64,000 nt of DNA from NCBI RefSeq assembly GCF_030247195.1, contig NC_080671.1:63881089-63945088 (forward strand), given 5' to 3'. Under the pieces are notes generated by a model. That model saw nothing but the letters and a program-made list of their open reading frames with translations. It was not told where the DNA came from and ran no database searches. This document shows, in pieces, positions 33,492-44,249 of this stretch. Source of the DNA: Topomyia yanbarensis. Taxonomy: Eukaryota; Arthropoda; Insecta; Diptera; Culicidae. Position 1 is the first letter of the stretch, and every line of letters starts with the position of its first letter. Position numbers and translations under genes: made by a program.

Positions 33492-35520
33492 CAGTTCTCA
33501 TATAAAGAAAGGCTATGCAATCAATCCAAAAATCAACTTTTCAACCGAGGCCCGATGGGCCGAGCGTCATATACCATGTCGTCGCTGTTGTGCTATCTTA
33601 TGACAAACGCCATTTTGGGGTAAATTGAGTTAGATATGCCACATTACTTGTCCAAAAAATCTCTACAAAGTGGCGTTTACAGAATTTTGACATTCTGCTT
33701 GGTTACTGTGATATAGCGAGAAACGTGCTGAGAAATTTTTAATTTTTTGCTTCAAATGACTGTGTCTGAGGATTGGCTAAAATTATCTTGATGTATAAGA
33801 TGTTTTTATATGTAAAACTAACTGAGAAACACAATGGCATAATCATTTTCAAAACAAAAATGCTCGAATTGTGAGAAAAATGCAATTTTAGTTTTAAACT
33901 GGAAATATAGCATATTTGGCGGCACTGTAAACAAAAATAACTATTTTTTAAATTCCCTGACTCATTTGCTTCAAAATGCATCTCACCAATTGTTTATAGA
34001 CCAAATGAAGCCAAAGATATGAATAAAAGTTAATAATTGATGATTTTTTTTATATGGAAAATTTTCCATTCACGATTATGACACGCCATACAAATTTTGT
34101 CATCAATACACACCTATGACACGTGTGAGTGCGACTTTTGTTTACATTCATAGTAAAAACTCACAACATAGTCAACCGATCTTCGAAATATTTGCGATAT
34201 AAATACAGAATAGATAAAAGCACCAATTGTCTTCTTTGAATTGTTTATTCCATTTATAAGATTCAAGATATTCAATCTCAAACTTTAAAAATCGTTTTTC
34301 TCGAAATGTGCAAAATGGCGCTTGTCATAAGATAGCACAACAGCGACGATGTGTCAAACTCACTTGTCTAAGAGATGGCTGCACCGATTTTCACAAACTT
34401 AGTTTCAAATGATAGTATAACTCTCCCATGAGACGCTATTCAATTTTTAGTTGATCGGATTTCCAGTTGCGGAGTTACGGGTTGAAGAGTACTGTCACAC
34501 AGCAAATTCCTATATAAACTGGTAACCCTACGATGTCCGAGTGATGTAATACATATTCAAATACGTTCAACATTGCTTGGATTTGCGGGTCTAGATCACT
34601 AATGACCAATCAAAGTAGCTTTGACTACAATGGCCATCTATGACGATTCTTGATGCCCCTAGGAAGCTCCTCAGCTAATGTCACACTTATTACCCAGCAA
34701 ACTTTTAACCGACTTTTACAAACTTGATTTCAAATGAAAGATATAATACTCCCATTGATTGCAATTGAATTTCATTCAGTTCTGACTTTTTGTCCCGGAG
34801 TCACAGGTTGGTTATTGCGGTCACATAGGAATTTCTCTTATAAAACGGTACATTCGTAATACCTCATAGGTTAATGAAAAATCTATTGAAATTAACAAAT
34901 TAAACGATTCACTGGCTTAGATCACTGACGGCGAATTAGAGATTCTTGAAATATAGTGTCCACTCACGATGTTTCCGGAAGTCCCGGGTTCCTGGCATAT
35001 TCCAGAATTTAAGCCGCTTCGGTGATGACTGAACCAATTTTCACTAACCTAGTCGCAAATGGAAGGTATAATATGCAGTTAGGAATTGCACACCCCTCCC
35101 CTTCTTTCCTCTCACTCCACCCCCAATCCGCCTCAAGCATTAACGCCCCTCTCAGACCAACCTCACACCCATATTCCCTTCATTCCTCCCGTATACCAAA
35201 ATAATTTAGGTGGTTTTTGGCGCATCCTCCCTCTGCTACTAATCATACCCGCCTGTCCCCCACAACTCCGCATTTCAAAATATGTTAGCATTAAGCCAAC
35301 ATTGAACTCACGCTGATTAAGCTAATTAAATATTATATTTTTGTATGTTTCAAGTGTGTTAACTTCGTCGTGTTGCTCGTCAAGTTCGTGGCAGTCGTGA
35401 CTACATATAAGTGTAATAAGAATGTGATAGATATGTCAATATTGTTTTATTGAGCGGAACCAGCTACTAAATCATAGTTTTGAGAAATGAGAAAGGCCCA
35501 ATTACACCACTAGAACCGGT
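33492..35520 (+). repeat. Family R dispersed repeat, copy 3, split by an insertion
   Basis: Starts near TTCTCATATAAAGAAAGGCT, includes the CCGAGGCCCGATGGGCCGAG block, and ends near GAGAAAGGCCCAATTACACC. It is interrupted at 33580-34348. The AGAGATGGCTGCACCGATTT sub-block follows the insertion at about 34372. A CT-rich stretch at 35090-35260 gives fortuitous open frames. Confidence 0.7.
33580..34348. mobile_element. 769-bp element, CGTCGCTG family, complete copy
   Basis: The left end CGTCGCTGTTGTGCTATCTT is the complement of the right end, giving inverted ends of about 34 bp. ATGT flanks both sides (33576-33579 and 34349-34352), a 4-bp duplication. The body matches 1-689. No coding frame is conserved between the two copies, so this is a non-autonomous element. 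Confidence 0.85.
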
Positions 35521-36751
35521 TTTTCATTTTTATTATTAGTCATTCCTTTAATTCATTCAATTGATTCAATTGGTTAATTTGCATCACTTTAATTTATTCT
35601 ATAAATTTTATAGCTTTTTATATTGTCTAATTTTTTACTTAATGAGCTGAACTAATTTGATTTATTTATTTTATTGATTTGATTTACATATATATTCAAC
35701 TCATTTTATGAATTTGCTAGCTCTTTATTTTATTTTTAATAATTTTTAAATTTCCCTGGTTCTATTGTTTTTTTTTATAATTTGTGCAGTTTATTCGAGA
35801 TTTTATTCGTGCAGAACTCGAAACTGTGTTCATCCCATCTCTAATTGGGTGCCTACTTCGCATGAGTTCTGCAAACTAATGAATGATCCAACAGTTATAT
35901 GTGTAAGAAATGTCTCATCTCACTGCAAGGTGGATTAAGTGGGTTTTTCACTGAGAAATGAACTCTAAAAAAAATTTGACTTTGAGGTAGCAAAATCGTT
36001 GTTACACAATTTTCAAAAAATCAAATTTTATTCAATTTTTACTCACAAAACGTATGTTACCCCTTAAACCCATCACCCTACCTGTTCACTTCTTCAGGCG
36101 GTTTTGAGCTATTTGGATTCCATTTTGGTCCAGCAAATAGTTGTTCTTCAAGCATTACAACTTACCTTGGAGGATGCTCGTTTCGACTCGAACAGTTGTA
36201 CTATCAGATGGCAAAAGGAAAGGAAACCTAAACAATCGTTCCTCAGATTGGACCCAGTCCAGCACGCTTTGGAATGAGCTCGTTTGTATCTTAATTGAAA
36301 CAGGACCCGGTTAGCAGTCAGTGGTAGCAGTCCATGCTACGGCGACGGACCTTGAAATAAGCATCGTACACGGACCACGTGCCACGTCATGTGCTCTTGG
36401 ATACGATTCAATTGAGTGTCTCCTGCTGCTCGGCTGAAGCTGATATGGTGTATCTTCCAGGGTCTCGCAGTGACTTCAGCAACCACTTCATCTGCGGCCA
36501 CCAAGCCTTACCAATCTCCGTTCCATTTCGTCCGAAGCATTGCGACGAACAATTTTACAAAACATTTCACACAGATTTAATTTATGGATAATTTATAGCT
36601 TTTGGACTGTAAGCTGCCGGCGGGCAGTGGAGGGCAATGTGTTGCTCTGATTTGGCATTCAACTGAATAGCGTCACTGGTTTCGGTTGGCTGTTTCGCCA
36701 TGTTATGTCCTGTCGCTCGCGAGGGTTGCCGGCAGCAGTACGGCTCGCAGC
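35521..36751. other. T-rich filler then quiet sequence; no gene recognised
   Basis: 35521-35830 is T-rich low-complexity DNA. 36060-36740 has more balanced composition and could be host DNA. The 70-codon frame at 36379-36591 has no recognisable motif. Confidence 0.45.
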
Positions 36752-37139
36752 TAGGGTTCGTCGCGGTGCGGATGTGGGCGGTAAATGGATAGTCCGCACC
36801 GCAACCGCAAAAAAATAATAAAACCGCACCGCTTACCGCAACCGCACTGCATTTGCCGCACCGCACCGCGCGGTAATGCGGTAAATGCGGTAAAATTCTG
36901 TATTTTTGAAAAATGTGTTGAAAAATTATTATTTTTTTTGAATAACCAAATATAATAAAATAGTACTCTTATTTACACGTACATTAACTTTGACGGACTC
37001 CTCAGAATGTAACATTTATTAAAAAAGTTGACACTTTGCAAGTTTTATTAATAAAATTCCGTACATTTTTAAAATAAATACTTTCGAAACAAGGTAAATC
37101 TTAGCATAGCACTGAAGTCATATGAAATGTAGCTGTACT

Positions 37140-38259
37140 TAGGGTTGTGGTACCGGTAATACCAGTACCGAAAATCCCGGGAATACCGACCCATTTTTGG
37201 TACCATAATACCGGTACTGAAGAAAAGCCAGTACCGGTATTTTCGGTACCATACAATTTTTTTATGAAAAATATGTAGATTCTCTAGGGGGACATGTTTC
37301 AAAATATCGGTCTGCAAGATGACTTTTAATTATATTAATTACCTTCTATAAGTTAAACATTACTAGCTCCCGTTGTACTGAACGGAATGTTTAAATTCTT
37401 TATATTGTTATTATTAAATTTTAACGATCTTGTACTAAATTTCATAATATTCACATCTAGGGTAAGAGACGTAAAAATTTGCTATGATTTTTTTTATTAG
37501 CGACATTCTGATTGGTTTCCATTTTTTACTGGGTGGCACGTAATAAGACTATGGTCTAAATCATGTCTTTGGTTTGCTCTTAAACCTTTATTTATAAAAT
37601 AAAGAACAGCGATTTAGCAGCTAACAATTTTAGACTTGGTGAGCTACTCCAAATGGGGCGATTTGTGATTATTAGTGATAGGAAAATTCAGCAAAACTCC
37701 ATAGTTTACAGGAAAGCAAAGAGCCCAGGTCGAAACCTGGGCTCTTTGCTTTAGACTTGGTGAGCTACTCCAAATGGGGCGATTTGTGATTATTAGTGAT
37801 AGGAAAATTCAGCAAAACTCCATAGTTTACAGGAAAGCAAAGAGCCCAGGTCGAAACCAATTTACAGCAAATCAAGAGAGGAAAAGCGAGCAACCTGCTC
37901 GGATTTATTGCCATTCTCGCTTTGATTTATTGTTATTAATAGTGTTTCTTACTTTTACCATCTGTTAAAGTCGATAAAAGTCGCACCGCGTAGCAGTTAT
38001 TGATTTCATAGTGGCCTAGATTTCGAAATAAAAGAAGGTGCCGCATACGAAAAATATTTTTTGCTGAAATGAGTCATGCCATTCCGAATCAATTAAAAAC
38101 AATAAACATGTTTTTTGATCAGCACAAATCAATCATCTGAGAATAAGGTGATCAGTTTCAGCATTCAATTTCATTTTGAAGCTCTTTTCGAATTTAAAAA
38201 AAGGGCTTCAGTACCGTAGTACCGGTTCTCGACAAAAAGGGTCGGTACTGCGAACCCTA
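37140..38259. mobile_element. Nested hAT-like element with TACCGGTA-rich ends
   Basis: It begins TAGGGTTGTGGTACCGGTAA and ends with the complement of TAGGGTTCGCAGTACCGACC. The flanks GCTGTACT (37132-37139) and CATGTACT (38260-38267) agree at 6 of 8 positions. The left 120 bp contains many TACCGGTA/GGTACC units, with a shorter set at the right. It shares the TAGGGTT terminus with its host element but has a different subterminal repeat. Confidence 0.75.
37629..37858. repeat. 109-bp direct duplication joined by an inverted segment
   Basis: 37629-37737 is repeated at 37750-37858 with essentially no differences. Between them are 12 bases (TGGGCTCTTTGC) that complement the end of the first copy. 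This creates a perfect 18-bp hairpin (arms 37713-37730 and 37735-37752) with a CGAA loop. The structure is that of a template-switch event, or of an assembly error. Confidence 0.85.
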
Positions 38260-39007
38260 CATGTACTTCATCATTATACATACAAAAACGTTCTTCCGCA
38301 GCAATCAATAGGAAAACTTTTAAGTTCTCCAAATTAATCAGAAGTTCTCCAATTTAATCAAAATTCACAGTTGAGAAAATGTCATCGTAAACGATTCATA
38401 ATTCCACGATTGTCAAGAGGAATCGGGAGAAATGATGCATTTTTAAATTGGATTTGATAGTGCAATTAAATTGTTTTTCAATGATTGTATTGTGCATTTT
38501 ATATATTTGAAAAGGTTCGCTTGTAAATTTTAAAAAGTGTTCAAAATATGACGTAAAAATACTGATGCCAAATTATATTGAACACAGCTTATAGATTTTA
38601 TTTCTTAGTAACAGATTGTTTTATCATATTAGAATAAACAAAATGTAAAAAATCAAGTAGCGATAGGTCGAATACAGATTATATTCGGATTTATTTTCCA
38701 ATCATTGTCAAGTCCATGGAAATTAGAGCAATCAAATGTTTATTATGTTTCCCTATTGTAAGGTAATAAGTTTCGTCGTTCTTAAATGGTAAGTCAAAGT
38801 TTTAATCCACTTTTTAATGCAGACTGCAGACTTATCAATTATTTTTTTTAAGTGCGGTTGCGGTAATACCGCGCGGTAAATGCTCATTTCCCGCACCGCA
38901 TCCGCAAGAAAAAGTATCTTACCGCACCGCAGTTTTTGCGGTGCGGCTGCGGTAAACACCGCGCGGTTGCGGTAAATACCGCAACCGCGACGAACCCTAC
39001 TCGCAGC

Positions 39008-40880
39008 TGCATGGATATCGAGATGGAGTCTTTACTACGCGCTTAATTTCATTTGAAATTTTGAAACAACAAAACCCCAACATTGCGGAGCTGATTCAGT
39101 ACTTTTGGATTTAAAACGAAATTGGATGAGTGAAAAATTACGGTGAGCCACAACTGCGATGCTTTGTATGCAAATTTTCCAGTAGCGGCACAATTGACGA
39201 GTTAAATATCATTGTGGCTTTACTGGTTGAGTTACTTTAAATCAGGATGAAGTTATCTGCAGAAATTACACAGTTAAGCTGCAGATCAGCGACCTATTTT
39301 GGTAGATTAGAATTCTATTTTACGCTTCAATCCACAACCGCAATAAATTTACAATGTGCAGTCTACAATAAGCCACAGCACAGCAAAGTACACCAAAATC
39401 ATTAGCTTTATGGCATTTTCCCGGTGGCTCAAGGATCCAAACATATACGACATCAAACATAACTGCCACATCAAATTGCTAAAAGTTTTCCAGTATACTT
39501 TCCCGCTTAACCGGTTCGCTCGTTTTCGGCAGGCAAGTTTGGCCATGGAAAACACTCCTAATGTAGCGATAACGACAACATAACTCATTATCCAAGTGCA
39601 CGTAAGTGTCACCAACAGAAAACAGCACGATATGTGGTTATAGCTAAAGGAAACCGCTCTCTATTCCAACGTTGGTCCATTCATACATCCACACACACAC
39701 ACACCTATATGTATATGCTGTCAGTAGTGAGGGAAAGCATTTATACTAAACTTTCAAGACACCCCCGCAAACGACAAGAAGAAGAGCATTCCCAGAAAAA
39801 CGGAAATCCTGCCAACCAGCAATGAAACTGCTGCTGTGCAGAAGCTCTAAATACCTTCCAGGTCAGTTCCGGTGAAGGAGGCGAGCTGGTTGGAAAAGTA
39901 TAAAGGCTTTCGGTTGGTAGCTGATGCAGAATGCAAGATGAGAAGAAAGGAAGAAGTAAAAAAAAAAATACCGAGAAGACGATTTTTGCTTCAGTCGAAG
40001 GCTTTTATGAAGCGAGCCAGGAAACGAAAGCGTAGGAGAAATCCTGAATGTGAAAGTTCCGAAGATAAATGATCATTTCGAACTAATAGAAATTTATGCG
40101 TTGGTGAACAGATAAATAATATTGCTACCACCATCGAGCCAAGTGGCGATTGGTTTCAATAGAAAGTTCACCCACCAAAGCGTATCCAGTTCGGATTGGC
40201 GATAATTGTTTGCAAAAGAGTCTAGCAAATAACCGTTTTGGATTAGTGGTGTACGGTAATAGTACATTCTATTAGCATTGCGTCCCGAAAGCTTTTTTAG
40301 CTGGCCAATACCGCTGATGGTACATCCATTACAATGTTTGATTTGATTTCAATATTCTAACAGGTTTATACCCATCAAATATTCCATTTAGTACGGCACA
40401 TGTAGGGAAATACACTGACCTGCAGTTATCCGCATCGAACTCGATGCTATTTTGGAAAGCTTATTTACTGGAAGCATCAAATAAATCTGTCTGGTTGCGC
40501 AAGCAAGTCCGGTATTCCCTCTTCCACATCCGCGTTCTACGCCTACGCCGAAGCCAACGAGAAGCAAGGATGGCCGTGCTATTCAACTCTTTATTGTATT
40601 TGTTGAATTCCAGGGACTGCCACATTGTTGCTGATCCGAATGGATCGTTTGGACGAAGGTCGGTTAGGGTGCTTCACTCAAAATACATTTGCGATATAAT
40701 GGCAGGCGTAGCTACTAGATAAGGGGACGGTTTGATACCGTATCCAATCAAATGCTAGTCTAGTCTAGAATTGGAAATAAATTATCCCACCTTGTATTGT
40801 TTAAAAATAGCCCATAACATTGATTCATCATAATTTTAAATGGTTATTCAACCACTTTTTTAAATGATGTAGATACTGTT
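39008..40880. other. Quiet stretch, no gene recognised
   Basis: Mixed composition with few repeats. Short frames at 39872-40072 (lysine/arginine-rich) and 40444-40722 show no known motif. A small CA-rich run lies at 39688-39702. It may be host non-coding DNA. Confidence 0.45.
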
Positions 40881-40885
40881 ATATG

Positions 40886-41150
40886 AATCAAAAAACCTGT
40901 TTCAATACACCTATTGATGCAAATCTTCCTTTCTCATTTCTCCAAACTATAACTCCATGGCTGGTTATGTTCAATATGATTGTGAAAATGTCTTTTACAT
41001 TCTCAGTACGCTTTGCCGTGCAGCTAATCACGATCTCGATGAGCTACGTGACTACGACGAAACACTTGAAACCAAAAAATATATACTTAATTAGCATTAG
41101 TTCAATGTTGTCTTCATGTTAACTAATTTTGTCAGGCGGGAGTGGGTGTG
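40886..41150 (-). repeat. Family R fragment
   Basis: Aligns in order with the minus-strand copy at 56.02-56.2 kb: AAACCTGTTTCAATACACCT, then GGTTATGTTCAATATGATTG, then the ACGATCTCGATGAGCTACGT block. It is more decayed than the full copies. Confidence 0.6.
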
Positions 41151-42090
41151 TGAGAAGTGTGTGGAAAACCCACAAACGATATTTCATCTTTTCTGTCATT
41201 ATATCAGCATTAAATCAGGATATAGTACATATCGGTTTTAAAACATTGTTCTATAGGCAAATCTAAAGCAAATAGAGGACTATGGTTTAATGTTTATTGG
41301 TTATTTGGGTATAATTAATACCTAATGTAGTAAAATAAAATAAAATAAATGATACAAATCGATACCTAATGTAATAAAATTTTACAGTAATCAATTGAAT
41401 TGGTCTTCTCATCAGTGGTTTTGAGGATTTAAACAACGAAAGAAACAATTTATCTTTTGCGTATTTTTGAACGTATTTTTTTTTTTTGAAAGTCAAGATA
41501 AATAAAAATGGCGGATTTATGAACAATCTCGCGCAGCAGCTCGCCGCAGACAACTCAAAGTCCGTGCAAGATTCAGTCCGTAATTAGTATCTGAAACAAA
41601 AAATGAAATACTTCTTTGTTCGGAAGGCTTTTCTGTACAGTATAGACTATTATGATGATTGAAAATTGAAATTTTAAATATTTTAGCCATTTTTGCCTTT
41701 CTCATATAGAAAGGTTATGCAATCACTCTAAAAATCGTCAACCTATTTTTTTCAACTAACAGGGTTTTTGGAGTTTAGCAGGGGCGTAACTAGGGGTTTA
41801 AGGAGAGGGAATCTCTTTCGCTGACAGCGCCCTCCCACATAAGCCCCATCTTAGATCCACCACCACCCATCCATCCCTCGTACCCCCCACCACCCACGTA
41901 ACCACATCATCTTTATGCCACCCTATATCACAAGGTGTACCAAATTATGCTGCGGAGTGATTCGTTCGTAGGTTTCTCACCTTGCTCAAACGCCCACCGC
42001 CGCATGTCAAAATTAGTTAGAAGGGAGATAATGCTAATGCTGATTAGGCTATCTTAGTATGATTTTTTTGTTTCAAGTATGTCACCGTCG

Positions 42091-44094
42091 CACAGTAGGG
42101 CAGAATGCTACTTTCGACGCTCAAAACCTCTAGCGCCCTAGGTATGTACCTTGGACGATTGGTGTGTTGAGCAAAGTATCGTGGATAAAAATGAACATTA
42201 TTTGACAACTTTGGTTTAGATCTAGATAAGTATAAACTGATCTAGATCAGTTCTATCTTTTGACACAGGCATCCTATCAAAAAGTTTTCTTCGGTAAAGT
42301 TGTTTGTTTTGATATGCTAAACATATATACTAAAGATACTTATGCTCTACAACCTATGTAAATGGCGCTACATGACATTTAAAAAAAATATTCGAAAAAA
42401 TTAATTTTTACATTTTTTATGAAAAAATCTCTGGAAAATTTTGGTTATTACTAAATCTTCGAAAACATACAATATTTAAAGAAGTTGCAAAGAGTGATAA
42501 ATGTTAACATGACATTTAAAGGGTGTTTTCATCATAAATATTGAAAAACATGATCCACAAAAATTCAAGAGAAAAAGTGGGGCAAGGTGGGGCTTTTTAT
42601 ATATAGACATTGGAAATAAGGAAAAAATATATAGTTCGCATTAAATAGTTCCTAGTTTTCTTGAGTAGTATTAAGTTATCTTAAAAATATGTTAATATGT
42701 TCTTATTCTTGAATTCAAATATAATATTTCAGATTTAGAAAACAAACTTAAAGTAATTCATAAAGTAATTTTGTTCAAATACCTGATGTATCTCGTGCTT
42801 TCTGCAGTTTTCCAAATTGTAGTTCAGACATAAACCAGTGGTTATTCTTTGCAAGCAATATTTTGTATGAACGATTTAAGTTAATCCACTTCCGCTACCG
42901 TTTTCACCTTTAAGGTTGAGTTTTTTCTCAATCTGACCTTTCACCCCAAGATTAGATTATATTATAAAATGGCTTTTATATTTGTGAGAAACATTCCGTA
43001 CATTTGACAATTTAATCTGTTTAGAATATATGAACTTGTTCTTATTATTGTTATTTATCTTATAGTTCAGCGGTTCTCAACCTTGTTTGCTCCGCGGACC
43101 ACTTCGAAATTATCCTGGGCGGTCGCGGACCCCTTCCAAATTACCCTGGGCGGTTGCGGAACCTCACGGCTTAACATCGATTTATATGCTGTCAATATAT
43201 TATTTTCAGTCCGATTCGATAAAAAAAACTTGAAGTTTCAATATCCGTCCGGAAAAGATTTTCCTCTTCGCGGGCCCCCAGCAACGACTTCACGGCTCCT
43301 TAGGGATCCGCGGACCCCAGATTGAGAATCGCTGCTATAGTTTATTTAACATAACATTAAACTAGCTCTTGACGTCTACAAAGATTAGGGTTTGAACTAC
43401 ACACAATTTTTCAGCTGCCGCCGCACGTTGAGTAATGATTGTGGAATTTGGAAACTGGCTATATATCGTAGAAATACATCAATTTCACCTAACCTAAATG
43501 TCTGTAGATAAAAAGCCCCACCTTGCCCCACTTTTCTCTCTTCTTTATTATAAACTAAATAGTCTCTACTAAACACAAACAAAATTTCAGCTGCTGTCAT
43601 CTGCCGCTTCGAGGGTTATTAAAATTTTTGTTGGTCATATTTTTTCAGTATTTCTGATGAAAGCACTCTTTAAATGTCATGATAACATTTATCACTCTTT
43701 GCAACTTCTTTAAATATTGTATGTTTTCGAAGATTTTGTAATAACCAAAATTTTCCAGAATTTTTTTCTTAAAAAAATGTAAAAATTAATTTTTTCGAAT
43801 ATTTTTTTTAAATATCATGTAGCGCTACATAGTTTGTAGAGTATAAGTATCTTTGGTATATATATTTAGCATATCAAAACAAACAACTTTACCGAAGAAA
43901 ACTTTTTGATAGGACATTTGTGTCAAAAAATAGAACTGGTCTAGATCAGTTCTACTTATCTAGATCAAAACCAAAGTTATCATAATAATGCTTATTTTTA
44001 TCCACGATACTTTGCTGAACACACCAATCGTCCAAGATACATACCCAGGGCGCTAGAGGTTTGAGCGTCGAAAGTAGCATTCTGCCCCACTGTG
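42091..44094. mobile_element. Transib-like non-autonomous element with 0.5-0.6-kb inverted ends
   Basis: The right end, read inward, starts CACAGTGGGGCAGAATGC. The left starts CACAGTAGGGCAGAATGC. CGTCG flanks both sides (42086-42090 and 44095-44099). A CACWRTG terminus with a 5-bp GC-rich target is the signature of Transib, the superfamily related to the RAG1 recombinase. The inverted arms run from 42091 to about 42613 and from about 43497 to 44094; the left arm lacks about 110 bp present in the right. Both arms include an unusual GGGGCAAGGTGGGGC block near 42580 and 43520. The centre has no transposase and carries a hAT MITE. Confidence 0.8.
43068..43334. mobile_element. 267-bp hAT MITE nested in the Transib-like element
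   Basis: The ends CAGCGGTTCTCAACCT and the complement of CAGCGATTCTCAATCT match the widespread hAT (CAGNGGTTCTCAA) type. The flanks TTATAGTT (43060-43067) and CTATAGTT (43335-43342) agree at 7 of 8 positions. The 80-codon open frame inside contains repeated CGCGGACC-derived residues and is not taken as a gene. Confidence 0.85.
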
Positions 44095-44249
44095 CGTCGG
44101 CGCGTAGCTCATCAAGCTCCAGCCATTGTGTTTAGATGCAAAGTGTTCCAAGAATGTAACAGACATTTTCACAATTATATTGATTATTAGACATAGTTTG
44201 AAAAAATGAGAAAGGCACCGCTAGGTGGATTAAAACAGGTTTTTTGGCA

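Larger units (their letters stand above)
36752..38999. mobile_element. hAT-like element with GCGGTA-rich ends
   Basis: The left end TAGGGTTCGTCGCGGTGCGG and the right end CCGCAACCGCGACGAACCCTA are inverted. CTCGCAGC flanks both sides exactly (36744-36751 and 39000-39007), the 8-bp duplication of a hAT transposase. About 145 bp at each end are built from GCGGT/ACCGC units, some as self-complementary CCGCGCGG cores. The interior is AT-rich, carries no transposase, and hosts a second element of similar design (37140-38259). Confidence 0.85.
41690..44245 (+). repeat. Family R dispersed repeat, copy 4, split by a 2-kb element
   Basis: Begins TTTTTGCCTTTCTCATATAG and ends CACCGCTAGGTGGATTAAAA. The internal sequence resembles copy 1 (GGTTTTTGGAGTTTAGCAGG; CCAAATTATGCTG). 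It is interrupted at 42091-44094, and the host sequence rejoins cleanly when one CGTCG is removed. Confidence 0.75.

Noticed and set aside
43083..43325. 80-codon frame
   Set aside because: It is contained in the hAT MITE. Its residues come from the repeated CGCGGACC motif.
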